A stretch of 64,000 bases of DNA from Heligmosomoides polygyrus polygyrus. Taxonomy: Eukaryota > Nematoda > Chromadorea > Rhabditida > Heligmosomidae. The position numbers were made by a program, and so were the translations under genes. The notes below the pieces were generated by a model, which worked only from the letters and a program-made list of their open reading frames with translations, was not told where the DNA came from and did not search any database. Within the stretch, counting starts at the first letter, position 1, and each line of letters opens with the position of its first letter. This document shows positions 53,641 through 64,000 of the stretch, in pieces. The stretch is taken from the NCBI GenBank assembly GCA_947396885.1, contig OX377205.1:63460969-63524968 (forward strand), read 5' to 3'.

Positions 53641-56600
53641 TTGACCTCCCTGGTTAGTCATAGGTTATCCAAAGGGTCAACACCCTATTGTTTTGCATAA
53701 TTTGTTCGTCAAGAAACTGGTTGGCTTGCGAACCCGCTCCTGAACAGAAAGGGTGTAGTTCATGAAGCATCGCTTGAAACAAGGGAATAGGCGCGGAACG
53801 AAGAGGGGGTGAAAGTGAAGTAGAAGCGAAGCGAGAAGAATAAGCATTGAGGCAACCGAAGTTTTTTTTTTCAACATTGCCGCTACAGGGGAAAAGCGCA
53901 AACCAGAGAGAAACGAGGATTAGCGTGCGCACAGAGAAAGAAAGACAAAGCCGGTGAGCGGCCAGAGAAAACGGACCAGCGGTGGAACAGTCGGCAGGAA
54001 GTGCATGGGCAGACGAAAGAGAGTCGAAACGAAGGCAGTCAATGGCTCTGGAGCCAATGGAAAGAGAGTCGAAACGAAGGCAGCCAAGCCGTCGACTCAA
54101 CTGGCCCTTCTCGAGCCCATCAGCTGAGTCGACGGCTCGGTTGGTAAACGCTTCCAAAGTGGCATGGCAATCCAGCACTAGCTGGGAAAGGAAGAAAAAC
54201 GAGCGATGAAGAGCACTCATACGACCTCATCTTCTCAACAGCCACTACTGTTCTCTCCCATAATTTGGTCGATCTCAATGTCGAACTACTTCTAGCTCTA
54301 AGCGCTCACGTGCCAGGAAGAAGCGCGTAGTGCATTGTGGGAAGACCAAAAGACTTCACTAATACGTGCATCTCCCACTCAAAGCATTAGACACTAAAAA
54401 GCACTTTTTCACAGACACATGTTGGACACTTGCTTAGAGGCTTCTTGTTCCAAAGTCTCATGGTGGTTGAGCGGACAACCTGTACAGCACGCGCCATGCA
54501 TATGGATGTGATTGTGTGTACTCATGTTGCATGTTTTACGTCGGTAAGAGTAAAGCGAGAAAAATCCTTGTGCAGCCAATTGGCCGGTCTTATGAATAGC
54601 ACCAACATAGTGGGGTGCTGTCCATCAGATTGGACTTCACAATGTGTACGCCCATTCCCACCCTTACCTCTGGACGAACATTGGTTTCAGCAACAGCAAA
54701 AGACGACTAGACTTACACATACGGCCAAGGCGTGGGGATTGATGTCCTACGACTATGACGTATTATTATATGCGGTATGAGTACCACAATGCCTAACAGC
54801 GGTTCAACTGCGCAAGCCATTCGAACATCACCAATAGGTTAACGCACTTGTGGGCTAGGAAGAAACTGCCTAGAAGAGCAACCAAACACGCAATGCTGCA
54901 AAGAAAACAGGCAACGAAGCACAGTTGGCACACAAAGAACACGTTTAGATCCGTGTGTGGCTTAGAGATGAAGACTCAGAACAACCGACCACATCTGGAA
55001 TTCGTTTCAACGCGTCCCGTCCTCAGCATGATAATGGCCTGAAATGCAACTTGGCGCTGACTCGTACCGGTCACATGCTGACCCGAGAAAAAACGAAGTG
55101 AAAATACAGAAAAACTTCGCAACTGGTACCTATATTCCGGGAAAAAGGCGTTCGCGCTAACTCCTAAAGTCTTCTGCCTATGTCTCAGAACTACCCGCAC
55201 CTATCAGTTTAATTGGTAGAAGAGAAGGCTTAGATGAGGAAGAGTGTCCACATCCCACCTGCTTTACTGCACATTAAGACATTTTGGCGGTTTCACACGG
55301 CTCACGCTGCTCGACCAAAACCACATTTTACGGAGAGAACAGCTAATAAATGTTGCTGAATTTAAGAGTTTTGGCCACAGAACCATTAGAGAAGGGGCAC
55401 ACAGCGGATGTCTGCATCATGGTACCTTGATAGGTGAAGCTTCGTCCCGTAGTGAACAGACCTTAGTGCTCATCTCACGCAAGAAGCACTGCAAGTGCAG
55501 GGCGCACTCCTCTTGGGAGCGGAACAATCAGAGCTGATAACCAAAGGCAAACGATGAAGGCGCGCTGGCCAGTCATGGGAATCGCATTCAGTCAGGAACC
55601 CCAGATAGGCAATGCTCTAACTATAAAGGCACCGCAATTTTCTAATCGTGAAGAAAACGAATAGACCTTACGAATACGGTCATCCTGGCATTCAAAGTAG
55701 TGGTTGCCGCCTGGCTTGGCCTTTAACGAGGCATAGCCGAGTAAGCTTCGAATATAGAGATGCCTTCGTAGCTTTGTTAAGCAGTGTAGTGATAGTCCTA
55801 AAATGACAAAAAAGAGCTGATGTGGACGTCGCCAAAACCTTCTGTTTAGTTTAAGAAGAGGAAGCACTCAGAAGGCGATCTACAGCTCCCCGCCATCGAC
55901 GAATTCGCGCAGGAGGATGTCTGCCCAAAAGAAACCCCCAGTCGAAAGGTCAGCTCTCCTCAGCCGGTGCGTTTCGCGTTTGGCCTTCAGTTTCACAGAA
56001 ACCAGAGAATATCAGCATCAAATAAATCTGCTGCTAGAAGCTGGAGGGATGAGCATGCTCAGGTCAAACAAATTTCAAAGAGAACTGTAAATAATTAACA
56101 GTTGAGCAGAAACCTTTCCTCCGCCGACGACGGTTGCAGGTGAGTGTTTCACCGCCGCGAAACTCCTTTAAAACCCTTCTTTTTCAACGTTCTTCAACGC
56201 ACTGCGCAGGAGTTAGAGGTTGCTGACAGGCTCTGTGACATGCACCAACACTGCCCCAGTTTTTCCCGTACAAACGGTAGGGAATACACTCCGGTTCAGG
56301 GACGCCTGCCTATCAGTGCTCTTTTTGAGTAGATCCGATCAATCTAGAATCGCTCTAATGAAGGAGACGACGAAACTAGAAGTCCATCAACCTGCGTTTG
56401 AAAAAAGCAGCGAACCGAGAAGTGAAAGCGGTCGAACACTCTTAGAAAAGAAGACAGGAGAAACAAAGTCCTGAAGTCTCATCCCATCATTAAAGAAACG
56501 CTAAAGTCCGACGTGCACGAAGAAGGCCCTATTTAGGCAGCCATTCCAATCTACAGTGAAGGCACTGAGGCTCCTAAGGCATAGAAAGCGTCTTTCCGGT

Positions 56601-56880
56601 GAATGTGAACGAGTCCAAGGACAATTTTTATATTGAGCGCAGAGGCGCATCAGTTACTGCTCCCAGGATACAAACGAAGTCTCTTTACATCGCAGGAGAA
56701 CCACAAGGGGTAGCTTCTGGGACGGCTCACCCCTGCTCTAGATCCAGCTGTGAATCCGGACTTCGACAGTTTTATTAAACAGCGCATAAACTACGAAAGC
56801 CTGACAACAAATCACAATCTCTCTAAAGTCCAGCCAAGGGTTCAAGATGTTCTGGAGTGGAACTGCGTACAAAGTCAACA
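53641..56880. other. Non-genic stretch with small structures
   Basis: No gene recognised. A tandem duplication of about 45 bp lies at 54013-54090 (AGAGAGTCGAAACGAAGGCA twice), and an inverted repeat AGCCGTCGACTCA / TGAGTCGACGGCT at 54094-54145 with a loop of about 25 bases. The large open frame on the minus strand at 53654-54220 is low-complexity (purine-rich plus strand) and shows no domain. Confidence 0.45.
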
Positions 56881-56889
56881 TCACGGGGG

Positions 56890-57190
56890 CGGTATTCGAA
56901 CATTATTTAAAGATCGAATATTTCAACTTTATTTGAAAATCGAATGATTTTATTCAAATATCGAGAAAACTTCCAATCTTAAAGCACACAATCCGACTCG
57001 AAGAAATCGCTCGACTATTCGAATAAACGAGGAATGGGGCTTGCTCGATTTTCAATCATTCGAAAAAATGATGAGCGAATAAATTCGTGCGTTCATTCGG
57101 TTGAAAATTTTCGACATCGAGTAAAATCGTTCGTTAATTCGCCCGAAAGTTTTCGATATCGAATTTATTTGTTCATCCATTCGATAAAAA
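56890..57190. repeat. TTCGA-rich stretch
   Basis: TCGA occurs more than 15 times in 300 bases, mostly as ATTCGA or TCGAAT, at irregular intervals of 10 to 30. Examples are ATCGAATATTTC, ATTCGAATAAACG and TTCGATATCGAATTT. The pattern resembles degraded tandem repeats of a short palindromic unit. Confidence 0.6.
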
Positions 57191-58055
57191 TTCTCACAAG
57201 CACAACTATAAACACCCTGTCCCGAAAGCACTTGAAGAATCCGTCTACAGTTCTCGCCAACACACTAACACGGATCCTCACATGCCACACATTGAACAGG
57301 GAAGTTCATCTTCAACGGAAAGCATCGGCTTTCTGCATAGAAATGGGCCCCTCACTGCAAAACGGGCACCTGTCGCTCAATCTGTCGTAGTCTAAAAGTT
57401 AGTCATCCGAACTGTGCAAGATCGGCCGTGCTCTAAACGAAGGACAGCCACGCTGACGAGCTGGATCTCGGAAGCGGTTCGGTGCAATGGACCGCATTCA
57501 CACCGTGGAGATGCTCATGAGAATCCGCTGCCGCTCCGTCTTACGTTAGTGAAGAACACGTGTCAGCACTGCGTAGTTCAGAGGAGTCCTGTTCCGAGCT
57601 TAGCGAATAACCCCTAAAGGCGACGCTTGGGTAGACAGACAAGTCCGTCTGTGGCAAGCGTTCGCTGCAGGGTTGAGTTGGCTAGCGGTCATAGACGACC
57701 AATGCTGGTAAGAAGTGCGCATAGCAGGTCCTGTAGACATATACATATACGTACCCCTCCAAGTTGAACCAACGAGGCACATAGAATGCGTTCTTGATCT
57801 ACACGTAAACGGCTTTCGCACCACCTAGAAATACATTGATGCAGAGTAGTTAGGGGCGTAATCCATATAAGCAGCATGTGTAACAAGGATGAGAAAACTC
57901 GCACGCTGTAGCCAAGAAACAGGAAAACGGAACCACATAAAGCATACGCTAATCGCAATACAGGGAAAACAGCTTCCCTCAGAGCCTTTACACTTCACCG
58001 GCGAGCTTTCGCTGTTGTAGGAGTTCTTTTAAAGACGAAGCATTACATACATATA
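57191..58055. other. No feature recognised
   Basis: Open frames here are short. The plus strand at 57460-57545 reads like possible coding sequence (RKRFGAMDRIHTVEMLMRI) followed by a donor-like GTTAGT, but I find no partner exon. Confidence 0.3.
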
Positions 58056-58994
58056 CAGGCTGTCCCAAAATTACGTTCCCAGTATTCGCCGCCATAAAAA
58101 CGGATGAAAAAGAGACTGGAACATGAAATTTTAGCATACCTTAACCAACATATTTACAAGCACAATTACATGACCAGATCCCAAGACGACTTTCTCTGGC
58201 ACGAACACAGGCCTTTAGACGACGTGGACGGGACCCAACGTGGCACGCCCGTATTCCATTGACATTCCTTCCCACGCCTTCGGAGGGCTTTCTTTCAGCG
58301 AGTCGAGACGTTTTTAGAGCGGCCTCGGTCTCCAGGCAGGATCAAATAGATAAGTCCATAGAGTTGAGGTCGGGACTATACTGGATGCCATTGTTCTGGG
58401 CTGATAAAGACAGGAAGCTTGTCGCGGCACCACACCTGAACGATCTTTCATTTATGAGCAAATCTGGAAAAAAGCGAATCCTGCTGTAAGACGAACGGCT
58501 TGTCCGTGAAGATCCTGCTGCTCCAGGAGACCAAAGTCTTTCCAAAACATCTTCCAAGTAGATTTTTGAGTCCAGTTTCTCGCCCTTTTTGACGGCGAAC
58601 CACGGCGAAGTTCTCGCATAGCTGTGTCAGCGCCCCAATCATGACTGCTTCCGGATGTCCGCAGCGTTCGTGGATCCTTCCCGCTTCACTGGCTTCGGCT
58701 ACTGATTTAACAAGCACACAGTAGTTTTTCCACAGTAGTTCAGCGGTGCTTCGACAGTAAACATTTTGGAGATGATGCTCGCCGCTGCTCCGTTGACGTG
58801 CACTGTGAGGGTGGGGGAACCTCGGAGGATGACAACGTGCCATTTTGTAGGTGGTCAATATTGCAACTGGATATTTAGCATTTGAGATCTGGGTGAACAT
58901 ACTTAGCGCGTGAAACCAAGAAAGTACATGCTTGGCGCGTATGTCAAGAAAAATGACGGGCAAACACGTGGGAACGTAATTTTGGGACACCCTT
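58056..58994 (-). mobile_element. mariner remnant with TA duplication and 25-bp ends
   Basis: The left end CAGGCTGTCCCAAAATTACG and right end CGTAATTTTGGGACACCCTT are inverses, with TA at 58054-58055 and 58995-58996. Only pieces of transposase survive on the minus strand: FVLQQDSLFSRF near 58470 and YSPDLNSMDLSIW near 58360, the second and third catalytic aspartate blocks of a maT-like enzyme, now in different frames. At 939 bp it is a shortened, dead copy. Confidence 0.78.
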
Positions 58995-58996
58995 TA

Positions 58997-60086
58997 TAAG
59001 CTACCGTCGACACCGTAACACAAAACTTACAACGATAACCTTTTAACCAGGCGATCCTCAACAACGTGCGTGTAAAGCAGCACAACTATTTGCTATCCGG
59101 AACAATTACTCTACTGCAGGAGAACCCACCTCACCAGTGTCGATCCTAACAAGCAAGGTTACAGGCAGTACGGATGCCGGTGATGTTCTTAAGTACCCTA
59201 CCTGCTAAGCCTCAACGCTTCTGTCTACTAACCCTACGGTTAATTTCGGGGTGTGGACTCTTTATTGCAAGGATACGGCTTCAGAGATGGTTGTGTTTTT
59301 ACAAGCCGCGACATACGGACTACAGAGTGCGAGAAATTTCTCGGATTACAAACTAATTGCAACAGTCTGATTCAAGGAAATGGCAGAATAGCATTCCACA
59401 CCACCACTAACCAACTTTTGAGCAAAAAATTCTTCATCGGCTTCCATTGAATAATACCGCGTTACCAGCAAAGTTGGTTTGGTCAAGTGGTTGAAAATAA
59501 TTGGCAAGAAACACATCCATCTAAATAAACCACTGATGAATGTTATTGTCTCCCCGTGATCCCACAGAATTTCAGACACGGGCAAACGTAGAATTCCCAA
59601 GACCTGATAGAGTTGCAAAATGATCCTTTCAAAATCTGCAAATTTCCCAAGTGTCACTGCTTGCCGGCAGATTTCGCTATACGGTCCAAGAGACGTTCCG
59701 CGCAACTCGGATCAGCCGAGCAGACCACGACGCAGATCGCGAACACAAGCTGAAAGTGAGTCGGGATGCACTCCACGAATAGAGCACTACACTGCTGCGC
59801 GGTAGTAAGGATTCCGTACAAACATTGCGAAACGACTAGCACTGACAGTGAATGGAACCGGTTCGGCAGCTAGAATTCAGATGTATTGTTCGTTGGCAGG
59901 TGGCAGATGCCGCGGGGGTGACTAATCCGTTTCGCGAGATACGGTGGTCAGGCCGCAACAATTCTTGGCAAAACGTTGGCTAGTCATCGCTGGGTAGCCG
60001 ATGAAGTGGGGTATGTCTGTTCGGACAGAACTAGCCCGTCCGTTGCCACCGCGCACGTGCATGGTCGGCGGCGGATATCGAACTGG
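58997..60086. other. No certain gene; one possible terminal exon
   Basis: The only coding hint is the minus-strand segment at 59654-59749 described separately. Otherwise nothing recognised. Confidence 0.35.
59654..59749 (-). CDS. Possible terminal exon of a small secreted peptide gene
   Basis: After a good acceptor (ACTCACTTTCAG) the frame encodes LVFAICVVVCSADPSCAERL and ends LDRIAKSAGKQ with TGA, 31 residues. The first 12 residues are hydrophobic like the core of a signal peptide, with cleavage possible after CSA. No first exon with a start codon was found, and the sequence matches no family that I recognise. It may be chance. Confidence 0.25.
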   Translation of the reverse strand, partial: LVFAICVVVCSADPSCAERLLDRIAKSAGKQ

Positions 60087-60405
60087 ATTGTATACATTGG
60101 ATCCGAATGAATCATTTTCGGATATCCGATTCGGATATTGCGATCCGAATCATCCAAAAATCCGGAGTCCGCAAAATCGCCGTTATCCGAATCATCCAAA
60201 AATCCGAAGATTTTCGATCGGATCCATTGTATCGAATGAATCATTTCGGATATCCGATTCGGATATCCCTATCCGAATCATCCAAAAATCCGGGGTCCGC
60301 GAAATTAGCCTTATCCGAATCATCCAAAAATCCGGAGTCCGCAAAATCGCCGTTATCCGAATCATCCAATTATCCGAAAATTTTCGATCGGATCCAATGT
60401 ATACT
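60087..60405. mobile_element. Foldback element built from TCCGAATCATCC repeats
   Basis: Ends are GTATACATTGGATCCGAAT and the inverse GATCGGATCCAATGTATAC. Between them CCGAATCATCCAAAAATCCG occurs four to five times, with CGGATATCCGATTCGGATA twice, so the element is both palindromic and internally tandem. Two blocks near 60130-60235 and 60270-60385 are partial duplicates. The long open frames (for example NHPKIRSPQNRRYPNHPKIR) come from repeat lengths divisible by three. No target duplication is clear. Confidence 0.65.
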
Positions 60406-62305
60406 GACTGGATTGTCGCAACACAGGCGTGTCAACGAGCCAGTCGCCGTAACACACGATAGAAGCTTCCCGCTCAAAATGCCATAAACGATGTCTGGAC
60501 TCTTACAGCAAGATGACGAGTGTCAACGGCAATAATTAGAGGACTTGAGGTGTTCCTAGCTGGGTGGCACCATCTGAGTGGGTGCAATATTGCGTAAGTT
60601 CGCATTGCATTCCGAACGTCCAGCTTGGCATTTGGAATAGGAAGCAGGAAGCCGCCTTTTTCGTTGCGAAAACTCGTAGTCAAGAGATGGAACAGACGCC
60701 ATATAACCGCCCAATACCCGCTCTCGGGGCAGAACTTGGAGGTTAAAAAGACTGTATAATCATGAATTCGGCCAAACAGCTCAGTCGCTGATTCACGAGC
60801 TGAAGGACATTTTATTTTCTCTCCTGAGTCGATTTCAAAAAAGGAAAAAGGGAAGCGAAACGGCTCAAAGTCATCGAAAACCGGATCTTGGAGTAAAAAA
60901 CTGGAAACTGCAGAAGCCATCATCATTTATCATTTTCATTGCCGCTTGTCCTACTCGGTGGAGGATTTCGGCCTTCTGATACGATGAAGCCAGCTCTCCC
61001 TATCAAATGTTTGATCAAAGTGGACACCAGCCTCTTAAATCCAAATGCAACGGCAACGTTGCTTCGAGTGTACTCCGGGCCGCTTTCCAGGGACCTCAGG
61101 ATTCAGAGTAATCGTCGTGAGCGCTAAGGACTGGATCGTGTCACCGAAAAAGAGCTTCGCTCGACTTGTAGGTCATCGGGACAACATCGAAGCTCTGTAG
61201 TCAGGACTCGTTGCGCCCCGCCACGATCCACGAAGCCTTTAGAAGTTAGTCTTGCTGCTCCTGAGTGGTTTTTGGCGCCTGCATCTGCTGTACTTGGATG
61301 TTTTTTCAAATCAGCTCAACGTATAAAGTTGACAAATACGTCTTTATAGGAACTCGAATAATGTAACAAATGGTTTTGAGACAAAGTACTGATGCGCTAG
61401 TTACTATACTTCTTGTTACACAAGTTGCTATTATTGTTAAAGTAAAAATTTATATTGTCAAAATTTGAATAACTAAGATAGTGTCTTGTCGAAAAAATTT
61501 TTACAATTTTCAAACCATTTCGCAATTTATCTAGGTGAATTTGCATTTTATCAAATAGTCGCTTAATCCTTTACGTGGGCTTTCGCAATGTGCGTCATGA
61601 ATAGCAGACAGGTATTGCCCCATATTGGGCATTTTTGTCAGCGCTCCCATCGCTATTAGCTGCTGTCCTCGACAAACCACCGCTGCTATTTTCGCGCTAA
61701 CGGAACAGCATCAGTTATGCGACCTCTTTCGACATCGCTTAACGGCACAGGCACGACGATTCTGCACACAAAATGGGGAAAGCACTCACGTTCACTAGTG
61801 CGGAACTGATAGTGAAGGCAGAGGTGCCTCGGCTCCGAGACAGCTCCTGTCTGATGGTGGCAGGGTATGCACACAGCTTTAGAGAGTCATAGAGGGAACA
61901 ACAAGTGGGCGACTGACCTCCTGATAAGGTGCTCATCGTTGAAGCCCAGCCCTGTCTGGAGTCCAGCGCTCAAACACAGAAGAGGTCAGGACGTCTGGCA
62001 GTCAGCTCTATTGACTAAGCTTTGAAAAGGAAGTTCCCGACTTCGAACTGCTCAAAGCTGGACGACAATTCGCGGACACTGGTCACACTAATCACATAAA
62101 TGACATTTCTGCATTCGGCTGATTGCGCTTCAAGCACTCTTCCTAGAAAAATAAAACAACAACGAAACCAAAAATGAATGCGTTTGGAAGATAAAGATGC
62201 TCAAAGGACTTCTGCAGCGAGACTACCTTTGGAGACAATCAAGTGAGTTCAGAAACTAATACGCCCACAATGTGGTAGCAGTAGTCCGAACAATGTTGAG
62301 GCGGG

Positions 62306-62320
62306 GGGGGGGGGGGGGAG
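62306..62320. repeat. Poly-G tract
   Basis: About 15 consecutive G, followed by AGGGTTG. Confidence 0.95.
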
Positions 62321-63971
62321 GGTTGACACAGGAGTTCGAAACCTCATAAAAAACCGTCAGCAATGATCAGACCTGTTCACAAAGGACAACCTTCCTCTCC
62401 ATCGACCCCGGGGTCATGCATAGCCCAAGTCCGCCCTCAAAGCTCCCTCATGAAACCCATAGAAGACATGGCTAACCCTTTTTTTTTCGGATAGGTGTGG
62501 ACGAGCTCGTTATCTCCAACTTTTTTCGACGCTTTCTACCACTTTGCATAAATTGCGAAGAACTGACATAATCAAGAGGCTTCATCTATTTCTACCGTAT
62601 TGTATGGAATGAAATGCTCCGGAATGGACCATTTCATAGGTTGATCCCTAATTTACACAACGAGTTAATGCTGTCATAAGCTAGCAGTACGGCTCATTCC
62701 TGTTTCAAATTTGTAATAAGAAAAGCGCACATAAATGATTATGAGTCACTCTACAAACCGCTGCACTCGAGGGCCATTCTGATGGAAATAAAATAATACA
62801 TAGAATGAACGAAGGATGGACAAGACCAGCCGTTCCTAAAATCACGAAAAACACGCAAACTAACGCAACATTAATCCAGTGAAGCAAGCGGCAAAGCAAC
62901 TTGCAATGCGCATAGAGTTGGTGAAGAAGAGGCGTCTCGGAAAGCTCAGAAACCCGCACCCCATCGGCATGCTCTGCTAAAGGACCAGAGACGAAAAAAG
63001 CGTGGCGAAAGCGAGCGAACGCTATTTGACCAGGCCATGTCGGGACACGTGGCCGGACGGGGGTAAAAAAAGAGCGCCGTCGTGTTTGCTTGACGCGCGC
63101 ACGAGCGTCAAGCACTACGCCCGCCCCGTGGCGGAAGAAGAAGCCCGTTTGCCCGGCCATCACGGGCATCAGCACCGCCGCTTATGTGGAACGACAGCGA
63201 TGAACAGGGGCAGACATCCGACTACGGGAACGGCCAAAGTTCGCCTCTGCACCCTGGCCACAGGCAGCCGTACAGGGGCAGAATGGATGGAAAGTGACTG
63301 CGCCGTATGGCTACGAGCGGTGCTTTGTCATCGCCAATTGGATCTACAGCGGACTCGAAATCGCAGTCTCTCCTGGATTTTCAAGACGCTGGACCCAAAG
63401 TTCGGCGGCAATCACGACGACGCGGGATAAAGATGTGGGAGGCACCCGAAGAGGCGCGACTCTGCGCTCCGATCGGTGCAGATCGTACTATGGTAGACAA
63501 ACGTGAGACTATGGTGGGCCATGTCTACGTACGATAGCTTGGACTACAGCGATTAGCTAGAAGACATGCACAGGGAAGAAATGTAATGGGCGATAAAGTG
63601 GATAAAGTCAACTCCATTGTAAAGTGCATGAGAACAGAAATCTTTCAGTGTCATATGAAAAGAGATCGCGCCATGCAGTCGTCGCGATTTTTATACGATT
63701 GATAGCAAAAACTGCGTTTGTGTGGAATTACACAAATGTAAGCGATACAGAACAGCTATAAAAACACCCACAGTTCCTCACACCCATGCAAGTAAACGGG
63801 ATTTATATTATCAATCAATTAAAAATCGCGAAGATCGAGCCGATTGCATGGCGTGATCTTGCGTTTTAATGTACCAAATAAGTGCTCCGTCACGGCCATC
63901 GGCGTGCCTCGCAATTGCGCGCTTTGCGCGATGTTGCAGCATCATCATCACATCAGTATCGATCGATATTG

Positions 63972-63983
63972 CCCCCCCCCCCC
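63972..63983. repeat. Poly-C tract next to an ATCGATCGATATTG motif
   Basis: About 12 C after CGATCGATATTG. The same motif stands at 35.5 to 35.8 kb with a G run close by. Confidence 0.9.
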
Positions 63984-64000
63984 ATTGAAACTTCCCACCT

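Larger units (their letters stand above)
60406..64000. other. Right end of window, no gene recognised
   Basis: The minus-strand frames at 60926-60474 (150 codons, with DPVFDDFEPFRFPF) and 63175-62705 (156 codons, with a hydrophobic VALVCVFFVILGTAGLV) and the plus-strand frame 63002-63430 are the longest, but none shows a domain or paired splice sites. G run at 62306-62320 and C run at 63972-63983. AT-rich at 61320-61560. Confidence 0.4.

Noticed and set aside
53654..54220. 188-codon open frame on the minus strand
   Set aside because: Composition is driven by a purine-rich plus strand with a tandem duplication and hairpin. No domain, no splice sites and no second exon.
55886..55948. Possible plus-strand exon (LPAIDEFAQEDVCPKETPSRK without the last residue) with AG/GT sites
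   Set aside because: Only 63 bases, with no partner exon or homologous family. Kept out of the feature list.
60001..60487. Open frames of 126 to 153 codons on the plus strand
   Set aside because: They are translations of the CCGAATCATCC repeats in the foldback element.
63002..63430. 142-codon plus-strand frame at the right end
   Set aside because: I considered an endonuclease-domain start of an RTE element (TAKVRLCTL), but no following endonuclease motif is present.

Overview
The window is animal nuclear DNA, most probably from a clade V (strongylid or hookworm-like) nematode. The signs are two conserved multi-exon animal genes with short introns mixed with introns of several kb, a TTTTAG-type acceptor just before the first start codon that would suit spliced-leader trans-splicing, maT-type mariner elements, an RTE-type LINE, a BEL/Pao retroelement, and very many tRNA-derived and foldback repeats. 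The species call is inference. Only a small part of the 64 kb is coding.

Position 578 to 19504 (+) holds a complete exocyst subunit SEC-8/EXOC4 gene. I can join 18 exons with matching splice phases from the start codon to the stop (842 codons plus stop). All but the last two exons lie in the first 6.1 kb. They are followed by a 12.4 kb intron (6072 to 18504) filled with mobile DNA: a hairpin, a Tc1 transposase remnant, a Harbinger-type MITE, a maT mariner carrying a 200-N gap, a hAT MITE, a 41-bp minisatellite, a 1.1 kb foldback element and a gag-only BEL/Pao element with LTRs, tRNA-Gly primer site and target duplication.

Position 23534 to 41723 (-) holds most of a supervillin/villin-like gene, convergent with sec-8. 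Seventeen exons are readable: gelsolin repeats and a C-terminal villin headpiece, plus the more divergent N-terminal half. Two stretches of the N-terminal half lack one or more exons that I could not find. Its introns carry SINEs, MITEs, a maT element next to an RTE fragment, an element with long terminal inverted repeats around a transposase fragment, an ATCT microsatellite and a tRNA-like foldback element.

Position 41.7 to 64 kb has no gene I can identify. It is dominated by an 8 kb palindrome (about 45.68 to 53.64 kb). The inner arms (46415 to 47972 and 50615 to 52168) are almost identical and the outer arms clearly more diverged, with a 936-bp TA-flanked element inserted in the right arm only. 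Further right are a mariner remnant (58056 to 58994), a TTCGA-rich stretch and a foldback element built from short tandem repeats.

The most unusual theme is a set of foldback elements (12.5, 20.0, 39.3 and 45.7 to 53.6 kb), each of which has a tRNA-like A-box/B-box module in both arms pointing inward. A shared module of about 70 bp (core TGCTGATCACGAATCT) recurs in or beside three of them and inside a TA-flanked element.
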